DNA of 64,000 bases, from NCBI GenBank assembly GCA_903908165.1, contig CAIVQX010000009.1, forward strand, positions 1 through 64,000, written 5' to 3'. The stretch is from an uncultured Methylococcaceae bacterium. Lineage in GTDB: Bacteria; Pseudomonadota; Gammaproteobacteria; Methylococcales; Methylomonadaceae. Under the pieces are notes generated by a model that worked only from the letters and a program-made list of their open reading frames with translations, searched no databases and was not told the DNA's origin. Below, in pieces: positions 42,810 to 55,544 of the stretch. Every line of letters starts with the position of its first letter. Position 1 is the first letter of the stretch. Both the position numbers and the translations under genes were made by a program.

Positions 42810-43814
42810 TTAGTGTAGCTCGCTAATCGGCCAGCGAGGGCGGGCAAAAATAGTAAGCTCTTGATGCTGTTCTGCTGCCAAGCGTTGCGAGCCAGCATAG
42901 GCAATCATGGCGCCATTGTCAGTGCAAAACTCAAGTCTTGGAAAGTAGATTTGTGCACCTTCTTTTTTGATCATTTCAGTTAAAAATTCACGAACTTGTT
43001 TGTTGGCACTTACACCGCCAGCAACGACTAGTTTCTTTAAGCCGGTTTGTTGTAAGGCGCGTTTACATTTAATGGTCAATGTTTCAGCAACTGCCTCTTG
43101 AAAGGCAGCGGCAATATTCGCTTTGTCTTGAGTTGTTTTTTCAGAATTGTTGAAAGTATTCAGTGTGAAAGTTTTTAAGCCACTAAAACTAAAGTCTAAT
43201 CCAGGTCTGTCTGTCATTGGCCGTGGAAATTTAATTTGCGGTGCGCCCTGTTCGGCAAGAATGGATAGTTTGGGTCCACCTGGGTAGCCCAGTCCGAGCA
43301 GTTTTGCAGTTTTATCGAATGCCTCGCCTGCTGCATCATCAAGCGATTGGCCTAGTAATTGGTATTGGCCAATGGCTTCAACTTTGACTAATAATGTATG
43401 GCCGCCAGAAATCAATAATGCAATAAAAGGGAATTCTGGTGGGTTTTCTTCTAACATAGGTGCTAATAAATGTCCTTCCATATGGTGTACTGCTATGGAT
43501 GGGATTCGCCAAGCCCAAGCCAAACTTTTGGCAGTGGCTGCTCCGACTAATAATGCGCCCATTAGTCCTGGACCTGCAGTGTAGGCAATGCCACCAATGT
43601 CGACGGATCTCAGTTGACTTTCATGCATTAATTGCTTGATAAGTGGAACTAATTTACGAATGTGGTCGCGTGACGCTAGTTCTGGGACGACGCCGCCATA
43701 TTCGTTGTGCATGTCAACTTGGCTGTATAAAATATGATTTATTAAGCCTTGGCTACTATGATAAATAGCAACACCTGTTTCATCGCATGAGGTTTCTATA
43801 CCTAAAACGTACAT
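42810..43814 (-). CDS. tsaD: tRNA N6-threonylcarbamoyladenosine synthase TsaD
   Basis: [54 protein letters not shown]. Confidence 0.98.
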   Translation of the reverse strand: MYVLGIETSCDETGVAIYHSSQGLINHILYSQVDMHNEYGGVVPELASRDHIRKLVPLIKQLMHESQLRSVDIGGIAYTAGPGLMGALLVGAATAKSLAWAWRIPSIAVHHMEGHLLAPMLEENPPEFPFIALLISGGHTLLVKVEAIGQYQLLGQSLDDAAGEAFDKTAKLLGLGYPGGPKLSILAEQGAPQIKFPRPMTDRPGLDFSFSGLKTFTLNTFNNSEKTTQDKANIAAAFQEAVAETLTIKCKRALQQTGLKKLVVAGGVSANKQVREFLTEMIKKEGAQIYFPRLEFCTDNGAMIAYAGSQRLAAEQHQELTIFARPRWPISELH

Positions 43815-43918
43815 TGATTTTTGAAAATTTTAAAAGTAAATGTATAATTGCCGATTGCGTATAATCAGTGGATAGTAAGTATCCTCACAAACAATATTAA
43901 CATAATTGGAATTATATA

Positions 43919-44152
43919 ATGCCGTCAGTGAAAATTAAAGAAAACGAACCTTTTGATATTGCAATCCGTCGATTTAAACGCGCTTGTGAAAAAGCAGGTG
44001 TTTTGGCAGAAGTTCGTCGCCGTGAGTTCTACGAAAAGCCAACTGCTGAGCGTAAGCGTAAAGGCGCAGCTGCAGTTAAGCGTCATTTAAAAAAATTGGC
44101 GCGTGAGCGTTATGCATTGAAAAATTTACGTCGTGGCCGTCCAGTACTTTAA
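43919..44152 (+). CDS. rpsU: 30S ribosomal protein S21
   Basis: [43 protein letters not shown]. Confidence 0.98.
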   Translation: MPSVKIKENEPFDIAIRRFKRACEKAGVLAEVRRREFYEKPTAERKRKGAAAVKRHLKKLARERYALKNLRRGRPVL

Positions 44153-44167
44153 CATAAGGTTAATGTA

Positions 44168-44617
44168 ATGGACTTATTGACTGATCGTATCAAGGAAGAT
44201 ATGAAAGCCTCCATGAAAGGAGGTGCAAAAGCAAGATTGGGTGTAATTCGTTTAATTTTGGCCGCTATTAAGCAGGTTGAAGTTGATGAGCGAATTCTGC
44301 TCGATAATGAGAGAACCATTTTAGTTCTTGACAAGATGCTCAAGCAGCGTCGTGAATCGATTCGACTTTTTTTGGATGCTGGTCGGCATGATTTGGCAGA
44401 GATTGAGGAGGCAGAGATTTTAGTTATCCAAGATTTCCTTCCTCAAGCACTAAGTGAGGAAGAAATTGATGCCATGGTTGGTGATGCGGTTATTAATTCA
44501 GGTGCCGAATCTATTAAAGATATGGGTAAGGTGATGAGTTTGCTGAAGCCAAATATGCAAGGTCGAGCTGATATGTCGGTTGTAAGTATTAAAATCAAGG
44601 CTGCATTAACCGGATAA
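44168..44617 (+). CDS. GatB/YqeY domain-containing protein
   Basis: DRIKEDMKASMKGGAKARLGVIRLILAAIKQVEVDER, between rpsU and dnaG. Confidence 0.93.
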   Translation: MDLLTDRIKEDMKASMKGGAKARLGVIRLILAAIKQVEVDERILLDNERTILVLDKMLKQRRESIRLFLDAGRHDLAEIEEAEILVIQDFLPQALSEEEIDAMVGDAVINSGAESIKDMGKVMSLLKPNMQGRADMSVVSIKIKAALTG

Positions 44618-44636
44618 TTTTTTGGCCTCATCAAAG

Positions 44637-46355
44637 ATGTCAGGTAGAATTTCTAGAGAGTTTATTGATGATCTTTTGGTGCGAGTTGATATAGTTGATT
44701 TAATCGATTCGCGCGTTCCTCTAAAAAAAACGGGAAACAATTATGTTGCCCGCTGTCCTTTTCACACTGAAAAAACCCCTAGTTTCTCTGTAAACCGTAA
44801 CAAGCAGTTTTTTCATTGCTTTGGTTGTGGTGCGAGTGGTAACGCCATTAGTTTTTTAATGGATTTTAGTCATCTTGATTTTGTTGAAGCTGTTGAAGAT
44901 CTTGCTAACTTTGCTGGCGTAGATGTGCAAAGGGAGTCTTTCGGGCTTAATGTTGAGTTCAAAAGAGATGATTTAAGTAGCCTTTACTTATTGATGGAAC
45001 GGGTGGCCGTTTTTTATGTAGAACAGTTAAAACTTAGCTCCAAAGCTATCGATTATCTTAAAAAAAGAAAAGTAAGGGGTGAGATTGCTCGTGATTTTAT
45101 TCTCGGTTATGCGCCCGATAAATGGAGTGCTTTAACTGAAAGATTTGAGCAACAATTATTGATAGATGCTGGATTGCTTATTATTAAAGATGATGGGCGG
45201 ACTTATGATCGTTTTCGTGACAGAATTATGTTCCCAATTCGGGATAAGCGAGCACGTATTATAGGGTTTGGTGGTAGGGTTATTGATGATTCTTTGCCAA
45301 AGTATTTGAATTCACCAGAAACAACTTTATTTCATAAAGGTAAAGAAGTGTATGGTTTGTATGAGCTTTTGGAAAAAAACGCTAAACCACAGAGAATAAT
45401 AATTGTTGAAGGCTATTTAGATGTAATTGCTTTAGCCCAGTATGGCATTAATTATGCCGTTGCTGGGCTTGGTACGGCGGCATCCCAAGCGCATTTAGAT
45501 TTGTTATTTAGATTCACATCGGAGCTTGTATTTTGTTTTGATGGTGATAAAGCAGGGCGTGAAGCGGCATGGAGGGCGATGGAGCCAGCTTTTTCAAGCC
45601 TTAAGGACGGTAGGCAGATAAGAATAATGATTTTGCCACAAAGTCATGATCCTGATTCACTGGTGCGAGACGAGGGCATGTCTGGATTTACAGAGCGAAT
45701 TCTGAGAGCACATCCTTTATCAGATTATTTTTTTGAGCACATTGCCGAAGGTTTGAATCTTTCAGAAATGGAAGGGCGAGCCCAATTAATCAGTAAAGCC
45801 AAACCCTATTTGGAGAAGTTGCCGGACAATGTGTTTAGGGAAATGATGTTTGATCGTTTAAAAAAATTATCGGCTATGACTTCGCTGGACTCTCCGGATA
45901 ATGTTGCTGTGAGTGATTCTGTAAATCAAAAGCCGTTTCAATTTGAGCCAGGTAGATTATCGTCGGCTCGAGTTGCAATTGCTTTGTTATTACAGCGGCC
46001 CAGTTTAGCTGAAATTGTCAGGGAAAAAGAGATAGATTGGGATGGCTTGGAGTTTCGAGGGATCCAGTTATTTAAAAATATACTAGAAGTTATAATGGAT
46101 AAAAAAAATGTTAATACTGCAGTTTTAATTGAGCATTATCGTAATACAACTGAAGATAAATCAGTTAAAGCATTGGCATTATTGGATGTATATGTTTCTG
46201 ACGATAAAATTGAAGAAGTGTTTAGCGATGCTTTAAGTGTTTTGCTTGAGCAGGCCCGTGATGCTGGGATTTCAAGACTACTTGCAAAATCTAAAGCTCA
46301 GAATTTGGAGATACAAGAGCAAGAGTTATTAGTTAAAATGCTGGCGGCCAAATAA
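44637..46355 (+). CDS. dnaG: DNA primase
   Basis: Zinc ribbon CPFHTEKTPSFSVNRNKQFFHCFGCGASGNAISFLM; TOPRIM VEGYLDVIAL, CFDGDKAGREAAWRA. Confidence 0.98.
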   Translation: MSGRISREFIDDLLVRVDIVDLIDSRVPLKKTGNNYVARCPFHTEKTPSFSVNRNKQFFHCFGCGASGNAISFLMDFSHLDFVEAVEDLANFAGVDVQRESFGLNVEFKRDDLSSLYLLMERVAVFYVEQLKLSSKAIDYLKKRKVRGEIARDFILGYAPDKWSALTERFEQQLLIDAGLLIIKDDGRTYDRFRDRIMFPIRDKRARIIGFGGRVIDDSLPKYLNSPETTLFHKGKEVYGLYELLEKNAKPQRIIIVEGYLDVIALAQYGINYAVAGLGTAASQAHLDLLFRFTSELVFCFDGDKAGREAAWRAMEPAFSSLKDGRQIRIMILPQSHDPDSLVRDEGMSGFTERILRAHPLSDYFFEHIAEGLNLSEMEGRAQLISKAKPYLEKLPDNVFREMMFDRLKKLSAMTSLDSPDNVAVSDSVNQKPFQFEPGRLSSARVAIALLLQRPSLAEIVREKEIDWDGLEFRGIQLFKNILEVIMDKKNVNTAVLIEHYRNTTEDKSVKALALLDVYVSDDKIEEVFSDALSVLLEQARDAGISRLLAKSKAQNLEIQEQELLVKMLAAK

Positions 46356-46436
46356 ATATATCCTAATATATAATACATATAGTATAATTTCCAGTTAAAT
46401 ATGACCATACCAATACAAGTATTGAGTGAGTAAATA

Positions 46437-48297
<1,861 letters not shown>

Positions 48298-48301
48298 TTT
48301 A

Positions 48302-48378
48302 GGGCCCTTAGCTCAGTTGGTTAGAGCGTCCGACTCATAATCGGCAGGTCGTAGGTTCAAGTCCTACAGGGCCCACCA
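48302..48378 (+). tRNA. tRNA with CAU anticodon; probable tRNA-Ile2(CAU) to be lysidine-modified, elongator Met not excluded
   Basis: gggcccttagctcagttggttagagcgtccgactcataatcggcaggtcgtaggttcaagtcctacagggcccacca cloverleaf; acceptor/T arm resembles E. coli ileX. Confidence 0.92.
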
Positions 48379-48388
48379 TTTAAACAAG

Positions 48389-48413
48389 AAAGGCTGCTGT
48401 TGCAGCCTTTTGT
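48389..48413 (+). terminator. Intrinsic terminator after tRNA
   Basis: aaaggctgc-tgtt-gcagccttttg. Confidence 0.7.
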
Positions 48414-48453
48414 ATATTCGAACAGTTGTATTTTATTTATTAAGGGTGATGAC

Positions 48454-49614
48454 GTGAGCAATAATTATAGCTTTACATCAGAGTCGGTGTCGGAAGGACA
48501 TCCGGACAAGGTAGCAGATCAAATTTCCGATGCAGTACTTGATGCTTTATTAGCACAAGATCCCAAGTCACGTGTTGCTTGTGAAACATTAGTGAAAACT
48601 GGGATGGTTATTTTAGCTGGAGAGGTGACGACTGATGCCTGGGTTGATTTGGAAGCTTTAGTTAGAAAAGTTGTTTGCGAAATTGGCTATGATCATGGTG
48701 ATATTGGTTTTGATGGTCAAAGTTGTGCAGTATTAAATGCTATTGGTAAACAATCGGCTGATATTGCGATGGGTGTTGATGAAGATGAAAATCATGAGCA
48801 AGGTGCTGGTGATCAAGGATTGATGTTTGGTTATGCTAGTAATGAAACTGATGTATTAATGCCCGCCCCAATTACGTATTCTCATTTGTTGGTTAAACGT
48901 CAGGCTGAAGTACGTAAGAGCAAGGTATTACCTTGGTTGCGTCCAGATGCCAAAAGTCAGATTACATTTAGGTACGAAAATAATAAACCGGTTGCAATTG
49001 ATGCCGTGGTTTTATCTACACAACATTCACCTGAAATTAACAATAAAGCTTTGCATGAAGCGGTAATGGATGAGATTATTCTGCCGGTTTTGCCTAAAGA
49101 ATGGCTACATAAAGATACCAAGTATTTTATTAATCCGACAGGACAATTTATCATTGGTGGACCAGTAGGAGATTGTGGTCTAACAGGTCGTAAAATTATT
49201 GTTGATACATACGGTGGTATGGCTAGACATGGAGGTGGCGCATTTTCAGGGAAAGATCCTTCAAAAGTTGATCGTTCTGCAGCTTATATGGCTCGTTATG
49301 TGGCAAAAAACATTGTTGCGGCAGGTTTAGCAGAACGCTGTGAAATTCAGGTTTCATATGCAATTGGTGTTGCCGAACCCACTTCTATTACAGTAGAAAC
49401 CTTTGGTACAAGTAAGCTGAGTGAAGATAGATTAGTACAGATAATTAGAGATAATTTTGATTTAAGACCCAAAGGCTTGATTAAAATGTTGGACTTATTA
49501 AAACCAATTTATCAGCCTACAGCAGCTTATGGTCATTTTGGACGCACTGAAGAATCATTCAGTTGGGAAAAGACAGATAAAGTTGACGCATTAAAAAATG
49601 CGGCTGGTATTTAA
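48454..49614 (+). CDS. metK: S-adenosylmethionine synthetase
   Basis: [59 protein letters not shown] start with aagggtg RBS; ORF-track start at 48400 falls in the terminator. Confidence 0.97.
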   Translation: MSNNYSFTSESVSEGHPDKVADQISDAVLDALLAQDPKSRVACETLVKTGMVILAGEVTTDAWVDLEALVRKVVCEIGYDHGDIGFDGQSCAVLNAIGKQSADIAMGVDEDENHEQGAGDQGLMFGYASNETDVLMPAPITYSHLLVKRQAEVRKSKVLPWLRPDAKSQITFRYENNKPVAIDAVVLSTQHSPEINNKALHEAVMDEIILPVLPKEWLHKDTKYFINPTGQFIIGGPVGDCGLTGRKIIVDTYGGMARHGGGAFSGKDPSKVDRSAAYMARYVAKNIVAAGLAERCEIQVSYAIGVAEPTSITVETFGTSKLSEDRLVQIIRDNFDLRPKGLIKMLDLLKPIYQPTAAYGHFGRTEESFSWEKTDKVDALKNAAGI

Positions 49615-49634
49615 TAGCAAACTAAATAGGACAT

Positions 49635-50930
49635 ATGATGAGTCAACATGATTATAAAGTTGCTGATATATCGTTAGCAACATGGGGACGTAAAGAAATT
49701 AATATTGCTGAAACAGAAATGCCCGGCTTAATGGCGTTGAGAAAAGAATATGGTCAGAAACAACCCTTAAAAGGCGCACGAATCGCTGGTTGCCTCCATA
49801 TGACAATTCAAACTGCAGTATTAATTGAAACGTTAACTGCTTTAGGTGCTGAAGTTCGTTGGTCATCCTGTAATATCTTTTCGACTCAAGACCATGCTGC
49901 GGCTGCAATAGCTGCAGCAGGTATTCCAGTGTTTGCTTGGAAAGGTGAAACCGAGGAAGAAGCGGAATGGTGTATCGCTCAAACCATTGATGGACTTGAT
50001 GGCTGGAGACCAAATATGATTCTTGATGATGGTGGTGATTTAACTACCATGATGCATAATCAATATCCTGAATTAATGGCGGATGTTAAAGGCTTATCAG
50101 AAGAAACAACTACAGGTGTTTTACGACTTTACGAAATGGTTGCAAAAGGCACTTTAAAAGTTCCTGCTTTTAATGTTAACGACTCAGTAACTAAATCTAA
50201 ATTTGATAATTTATACGGATGCCGTGAGTCATTAGTTGATGGTATCAAGCGTGCAACTGATGTCATGATTGCTGGTAAAATTGCTGTGGTCTGTGGTTAT
50301 GGTGATGTAGGAAAAGGTTGTGCACAATCTTTACGAGGCTTGGGAGCAACAGTTCTAATTACAGAAATTGATCCGATATGTGCTTTGCAAGCTGCTATGG
50401 AAGGTTTTCGCGTAGTAACCATGGAAGAAGCCGCACCCATTGCAAATATTTTCGTAACAGCAACTGGTAACTTTAGTATTATTACCCATGCGCATATGTT
50501 AGCGATGAGAGATCAAGCGATTGTATGTAACATTGGCCATTTTGATGAAGAAATTGAAATTGCTTCTTTACGTCAATATGAATGGGAAAATATCAAACCT
50601 CAGGTTGATCACGTTATTTTTCCAGATGGTAAGCGATTGATTATTTTGGCTGAAGGTCGATTGGTCAATCTAGGTTGTGCTACTGGACATCCAAGTTTCG
50701 TAATGTCTAATTCTTTTTGTAATCAAGTTTTAGCACAAATGGAATTATGGGAAAATGCCAAAAATTATAAAAATGAAGTCTATATTTTGCCAAAAAAATT
50801 GGATGAAAAAGTTGCAAGGTCACATCTGCAACAATTAGGTGTAAACTTAACAACCCTTACTGAGGAACAAGCTAAGTATATTAATGTTCCCGTTGAAGGA
50901 CCTTATAAAGGCGATCATTATCGTTATTAA
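49635..50930 (+). CDS. ahcY: Adenosylhomocysteinase
   Basis: [46 protein letters not shown]-terminus. Confidence 0.98.
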   Translation: MMSQHDYKVADISLATWGRKEINIAETEMPGLMALRKEYGQKQPLKGARIAGCLHMTIQTAVLIETLTALGAEVRWSSCNIFSTQDHAAAAIAAAGIPVFAWKGETEEEAEWCIAQTIDGLDGWRPNMILDDGGDLTTMMHNQYPELMADVKGLSEETTTGVLRLYEMVAKGTLKVPAFNVNDSVTKSKFDNLYGCRESLVDGIKRATDVMIAGKIAVVCGYGDVGKGCAQSLRGLGATVLITEIDPICALQAAMEGFRVVTMEEAAPIANIFVTATGNFSIITHAHMLAMRDQAIVCNIGHFDEEIEIASLRQYEWENIKPQVDHVIFPDGKRLIILAEGRLVNLGCATGHPSFVMSNSFCNQVLAQMELWENAKNYKNEVYILPKKLDEKVARSHLQQLGVNLTTLTEEQAKYINVPVEGPYKGDHYRY

Positions 50931-51089
50931 TCAATTTTACTTTTTTCCTGCTTCGGAATGCTGTCAATTGTATAAAATTAATCTTTTATAATTGGCAGTA
51001 AAAAAGTAATTGTAGTAACGTTGAAGGCCAAATTTTTTAATAGATATTGGTGGGGACGATTTGTTTTATCCCTCTCAGTGAGATTGAAA

Positions 51090-51941
51090 ATGCAATCACA
51101 AAGAAAATATCCTCAACTTTTTAGTTTCGAATTTTATCCACCTAAAACAGAAGAAGGTGAGGTAAATCTTGAGATCGTGCATAACAAACTGGCAAAACTA
51201 AAACCTGATTTCTTCTCGGTTACATTTGGTGCGGGTGGCTCAACCCGAGATAAAACATTCGATACGGTTATCGATATTCAAGCAAAAGGTATTGCATCAG
51301 CACCTCATTTATCTTGTGTAGCGTCTACTAAAGACAATATTAGAACAATTCTAAAAAGTTACCAAGATAATGGTATTGCCAAAATTGTCGCATTAAGAGG
51401 TGATTTGCCTTCTGGGATGATGTCAGCCGGTGAGTTTAGATATGCAAATGAGCTTGTTGAATTTATTCGTCAAGAAACGGGTGATTATTTTCAGATTCAT
51501 GTAGCAGCCTATCCAGAAGTTCATCCACAATCAGTTAATGCTGAGGAAGATTTTAAAAATTTTAAGCGCAAAGTCGATGCTGGCGCAAATGCGGTAATTA
51601 CTCAGTATTTTTATAATGCTGATGCTTATTTTTATTTCGTAGATACCTGTGAAAAAAATGGTATAACAATCCCTATCGTGCCGGGTATTATGCCTGTTAC
51701 GCAATATGCACAATTGTTCCGGTTTTCGGAAATGTGTGGTGCCGATATACCCCGGTGGATGAGAAAGCGACTCGAGGGTTTTGGAGATGACAGGGAGGCA
51801 GTAAAAGACTTTGGTTTGGAATTGGTGACCAATCTTTGTCAACGGTTACTTGATAATGGCGCTCCGGGTCTTCATTTCTATACCATGAATCAAGCCGCAC
51901 CAACCTTGGCAATACTGGAACAATTGCAAATCAATACATAA
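51090..51941 (+). CDS. metF: Methylenetetrahydrofolate reductase
   Basis: FSFEFYPPKTEEGE, VTFGAGGSTRDKT, ITQYFYNADAYFYFVD; ATG at 51090 favoured. Confidence 0.96.
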   Translation: MQSQRKYPQLFSFEFYPPKTEEGEVNLEIVHNKLAKLKPDFFSVTFGAGGSTRDKTFDTVIDIQAKGIASAPHLSCVASTKDNIRTILKSYQDNGIAKIVALRGDLPSGMMSAGEFRYANELVEFIRQETGDYFQIHVAAYPEVHPQSVNAEEDFKNFKRKVDAGANAVITQYFYNADAYFYFVDTCEKNGITIPIVPGIMPVTQYAQLFRFSEMCGADIPRWMRKRLEGFGDDREAVKDFGLELVTNLCQRLLDNGAPGLHFYTMNQAAPTLAILEQLQINT

Positions 51942-52015
51942 TGTATTGATAATTTATTGTCCAATCGGTATTTTTTACATTTAGGTGTCTTAACTTATTA
52001 AGTCACATTAATATC

Positions 52016-53365
52016 ATGACTAATCAGTCCTTTTCAAATCGTGATTTATCGGTTTTGTGGCATCCATGTACACAAATGAAAGATCATGAAAATTCCCCCA
52101 TTATTCCGATAAAAAAAGGCCAAGGTGTTTGGCTCGAAGATTTTGATGGAAATCTCTATTTGGATGCAATAAGTTCATGGTGGGTTAATCTGTTTGGCCA
52201 CGCTAATCCGGACATAAATAGCGCCTTAAAAGATCAACTTGATACACTTGAACATGTTATTTTTGCAGGGTTTACTCATGAGTCCGGGATTAAACTAGCC
52301 GAAAAACTGGTTGCACTAACTCCCGCCGGTCTTGATCGGTGTTTTTTTGCTGACAATGGATCTGCTGCAGTTGAAATCGCACTTAAGATGAGTTTTCATT
52401 ATTGGCGAAACTTAGGTCAAACTCGGAAAGTAAAATTCATTACGCTTGAGAACAGTTATCATGGTGAAACATTAGGTGCTTTAGCTGTTGGAAATGTGCA
52501 GCTCTATAAAGAAACTTATGCCCCGTTATTGATGGATGTAATCACTGTCCCAAGTCCTGACTGTTATCATCGCGAAAGTGGGGAATCATGGGCAGATTTT
52601 TCCACACGTCGCTTTACGTTGATGGAGCAGGCATTAGAAAAACATGCAGATACCGTTAGCGCTGTCATTATTGAACCTTTAGTTCAATGTGCCGGTAATA
52701 TGCGAATGTACGATCCGGTTTATCTAAAATTACTGCGAGCAGCTTGTGATAAATATCAAGTACATTTAATTGTCGATGAAGTAGCTGTAGGTTTTGGTCG
52801 CACGGGAACCTTATTCGCTTGTGAGCAAGCAAGTATAAGCCCAGATTTTATGTGTTTATCTAAAGGCTTAACTGGGGGCTATTTGCCATTGTCTGCAGTG
52901 TTAACCAGTCAGAAAACTTATAAGGCATTTTATGACGATTATCAAAAATTAACGGCTTTTTTACATTCTCATAGTTATACAGGTAATGCATTGGCCTGTA
53001 GAGCCGGACTTGCAACGCTGGATATTTTTGAACAACACAATATCATTGAAAATAATAAGCATTTAGCTACGATTATGAGCAAAATGGCTGAGCGGTTTAA
53101 GGGTCATGCTCATGTTGCCGAAGTCCGACAAACAGGCATGATACTGGCAATTGAGATGGTTAAGAATAAACACACTCGTGAACCTTATCCTTGGCAAGAA
53201 CGGCGAGGTTATAAAGTCTATCAGTATGCACTAACTAAAGGTGTTATATTGCGGCCACTAGGAAACGTTATTTATTTTATGCCACCGTATATTATTACTG
53301 AAGAAGAATTATTACTAATCGCTCAGGTAGCTTGGGACGGATTGGAGCAAGCGGTTAGAGGTTAA
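52016..53365 (+). CDS. bioA: Adenosylmethionine-8-amino-7-oxononanoate aminotransferase
   Basis: LWHPCTQMKDH, DAISSWWVNLFGHANP, DEVAVGFGRTGTLFACEQ, LSKGLTGGYLPLSAV. Confidence 0.97.
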   Translation: MTNQSFSNRDLSVLWHPCTQMKDHENSPIIPIKKGQGVWLEDFDGNLYLDAISSWWVNLFGHANPDINSALKDQLDTLEHVIFAGFTHESGIKLAEKLVALTPAGLDRCFFADNGSAAVEIALKMSFHYWRNLGQTRKVKFITLENSYHGETLGALAVGNVQLYKETYAPLLMDVITVPSPDCYHRESGESWADFSTRRFTLMEQALEKHADTVSAVIIEPLVQCAGNMRMYDPVYLKLLRAACDKYQVHLIVDEVAVGFGRTGTLFACEQASISPDFMCLSKGLTGGYLPLSAVLTSQKTYKAFYDDYQKLTAFLHSHSYTGNALACRAGLATLDIFEQHNIIENNKHLATIMSKMAERFKGHAHVAEVRQTGMILAIEMVKNKHTREPYPWQERRGYKVYQYALTKGVILRPLGNVIYFMPPYIITEEELLLIAQVAWDGLEQAVRG

Positions 53366-53366
53366 T

Positions 53367-54113
53367 ATGCGAGTATCAAGATTATATGTGTCGGTTAATT
53401 TGTCTTTGGATAAGTATGTAGAATTAGATGAAGAAAATGGACATTACGTTAGAGCCGTACTGCGCCTGAAAAAGGATGCTGAGATCATTTTGTTTAATGG
53501 CCAGGGTGGCGAGTATTTATGTACAATTTTTGAAGTAAGCCGTAAGTTAGTAATGGTTTTGGTTAACAAGTGGTTGGATAGATGCGTTGAATCATTGTTG
53601 TCGGTAACCTTAGGACTTGGAATATCAAGAGGTGATCGAATGGATTTATCGGTGCAAAAAGCAGTGGAACTGGGTGTTAATGGTATTACACCACTATTGA
53701 CTGAGCGATGTGTCGTGCAGTTTAAAGGTGAAAAAAAAACACAACGTTCAATACATTGGCAAAAAATTGTTCAGCATGCCGCAGAACAAAGTGGCAGAAC
53801 AATGGTGCCAGTAGTAGCTGACATAGAGCAGCTGCAAGATTGGGTAGGGCGACAAAACGGCTTAAAAGTTTTTCTTGATCCTTATGCAGACTTAACCTTA
53901 CTAGATATTGCTCCAATAGACATGAAGGTAACTTTGTTAACTGGCCCAGAAGGTGGTTTTTCTGAACAAGAACGCAATATTGCTAAAGCGGCAGGATTTA
54001 TTCCGGTCCGTTTGGGTAGTCGTATATTACGGACTGAAACGGCTTCAATCGCAGCACTTGCAGCAGTTCAGATGTTATGGGGTGACTTTGGAAAGCAGGC
54101 TGTATTAATTTAA
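53367..54113 (+). CDS. rsmE: 16S rRNA m3U1498 methyltransferase RsmE
   Basis: LTERCVVQFKGEKKTQRSIHWQKIVQHAAEQSGRTMVP, LLTGPEGGFSEQE, LGSRILRTETASIAAL. Confidence 0.96.
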   Translation: MRVSRLYVSVNLSLDKYVELDEENGHYVRAVLRLKKDAEIILFNGQGGEYLCTIFEVSRKLVMVLVNKWLDRCVESLLSVTLGLGISRGDRMDLSVQKAVELGVNGITPLLTERCVVQFKGEKKTQRSIHWQKIVQHAAEQSGRTMVPVVADIEQLQDWVGRQNGLKVFLDPYADLTLLDIAPIDMKVTLLTGPEGGFSEQERNIAKAAGFIPVRLGSRILRTETASIAALAAVQMLWGDFGKQAVLI

Positions 54114-54132
54114 ATTCTTCGATGGAGAACTA

Positions 54133-55023
54133 GTGTTGCGTTATTTTATTTATGCCATTACGCCGTTATTGGTTTTATTGACTGCTTTGATATTATCTTG
54201 CACTTTAGGATATTTTATTGTACTTGGCATAGGAGACGCTATACCTTTCAGGCAAATATTAACTAGGTCTACACAGTTGTTTCTTGTGCTGAGTATTTTC
54301 CCAATTATGGCCTATTTGAAAGTCAACAAAGAAGAGCTGGGATTCGCACCAATAGGGGTGCTTTCAAAGCAGTTGTTACAAGGTTTCGGGCTTGGGTTTA
54401 TTGTCTTGATACCAGTGCTTGTTGTCTTGTATGTTCTTAAGATTACCGTATATAAAGGTCAATTCTGGACAGTCGGTTTAATGATTAATGCTATGACAAT
54501 GAATTTATTGGTAGCCTTGTTAATTTCAGTTATCGAAGAAACCTTGTTTCGTGGGATTGTCTTAGTCGGTTTAAAAAGAAAGTTGCCTGTTATTGCCGCT
54601 ATCATTCTTACTTCAACGTATTATGCAGGATTACACTTTTTAAGTATAAAAACTAATTTGGCTGTTCAGGATATTACTATCACAAGTGGTTTTTTAATGT
54701 TGGGCGAAGCCGTGGGAAACTTATTTCGTCTTGCTAGTGTGCCGGCATTTTTTGCCTTGTTAATGGTAGGTATTTTTTTAGGGGTTTTAAGAACACAGAA
54801 AAAGATAAGTTTGGGTCTATGTATCGGATGTCATACGAGTTGGGTGTGGCTAATCAAAATGAATAAAAAACTATTTAATACAGACTTTAGCGCCCAATAT
54901 CATTATCTCGTTAGTAGTTATGATGGCATTATAGGACCATTAGTGGGGGGCTGGATAATGATAGTCATTGTAGCTTACTTTGCGTATCAACATATTAATC
55001 GATCAAAAATTGGTTTGGTTTAA
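54133..55023 (+). CDS. CPBP-family intramembrane protein (putative metalloprotease)
   Basis: VIEETLFRGIVLVGLKR (EExxxR), FLGVLRTQKKISLGLCIGCHTSWVW. Confidence 0.85.
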   Translation: MLRYFIYAITPLLVLLTALILSCTLGYFIVLGIGDAIPFRQILTRSTQLFLVLSIFPIMAYLKVNKEELGFAPIGVLSKQLLQGFGLGFIVLIPVLVVLYVLKITVYKGQFWTVGLMINAMTMNLLVALLISVIEETLFRGIVLVGLKRKLPVIAAIILTSTYYAGLHFLSIKTNLAVQDITITSGFLMLGEAVGNLFRLASVPAFFALLMVGIFLGVLRTQKKISLGLCIGCHTSWVWLIKMNKKLFNTDFSAQYHYLVSSYDGIIGPLVGGWIMIVIVAYFAYQHINRSKIGLV

Positions 55024-55506
55024 TTAATCCCTAAAATTATCAAATTGCAAAGGTATCTCTAGTTTTTCGTCTCTTAGCATTTGAATAACTTCCTGTAAGT
55101 CGTCGCGTTTTTTTCCAGTTACTCTAACTTTATCGCCTTGAATAGCGGCTTGTACTTTTAGTTTTTTGTCTTTAATTAATTTAACGATCTTTTTAGCCAC
55201 CGTTGAATCCAAGCCTTGTTTTAGGATAATTTCTTGGCGCATCATTTTTCCACTACCTTTGGCATCGCCAACATCCATGCAGGCAACATCTATACCGCGC
55301 CGACTTAGCTTAGTACAGACGACACTAAACATTTGTTGTAGCTGAAAAGTAGATTCAGAAATCATAACCAGTTTGTCGTCAGTTAGTTCAAAGCTAGAGT
55401 TAGATCCTTTAAAGTCAAAACGAGTAGTTACCTCTTTATTTGCTTGATCAATGGCATTTTTAACTTCGTGATTATCAAATTCAGAAATAATGTCAAATGT
55501 TGGCAT
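55024..55506 (-). CDS. YajQ-family nucleotide-binding protein
   Basis: MPTFDIISEFDNHEVKNAIDQANKEVTTRFDFKGS. Confidence 0.97.
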   Translation of the reverse strand: MPTFDIISEFDNHEVKNAIDQANKEVTTRFDFKGSNSSFELTDDKLVMISESTFQLQQMFSVVCTKLSRRGIDVACMDVGDAKGSGKMMRQEIILKQGLDSTVAKKIVKLIKDKKLKVQAAIQGDKVRVTGKKRDDLQEVIQMLRDEKLEIPLQFDNFRD

Positions 55507-55544
55507 AGGCTTAAATTAAAAATTGATTTAGAGTGTTGAGTATT

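Noticed and set aside
48379-48453. SAM riboswitch upstream of metK
   Set aside because: The interval holds a simple terminator hairpin and about 40 nt of leader, too little and without riboswitch-like structure.
49699-50013. 104-aa ORF antisense to ahcY
   Set aside because: Shadow ORF; ahcY has unambiguous conserved motifs throughout.
51531-51842. 103-aa and overlapping ORFs antisense to metF
   Set aside because: Shadow ORFs in alternative frames of a conserved enzyme.
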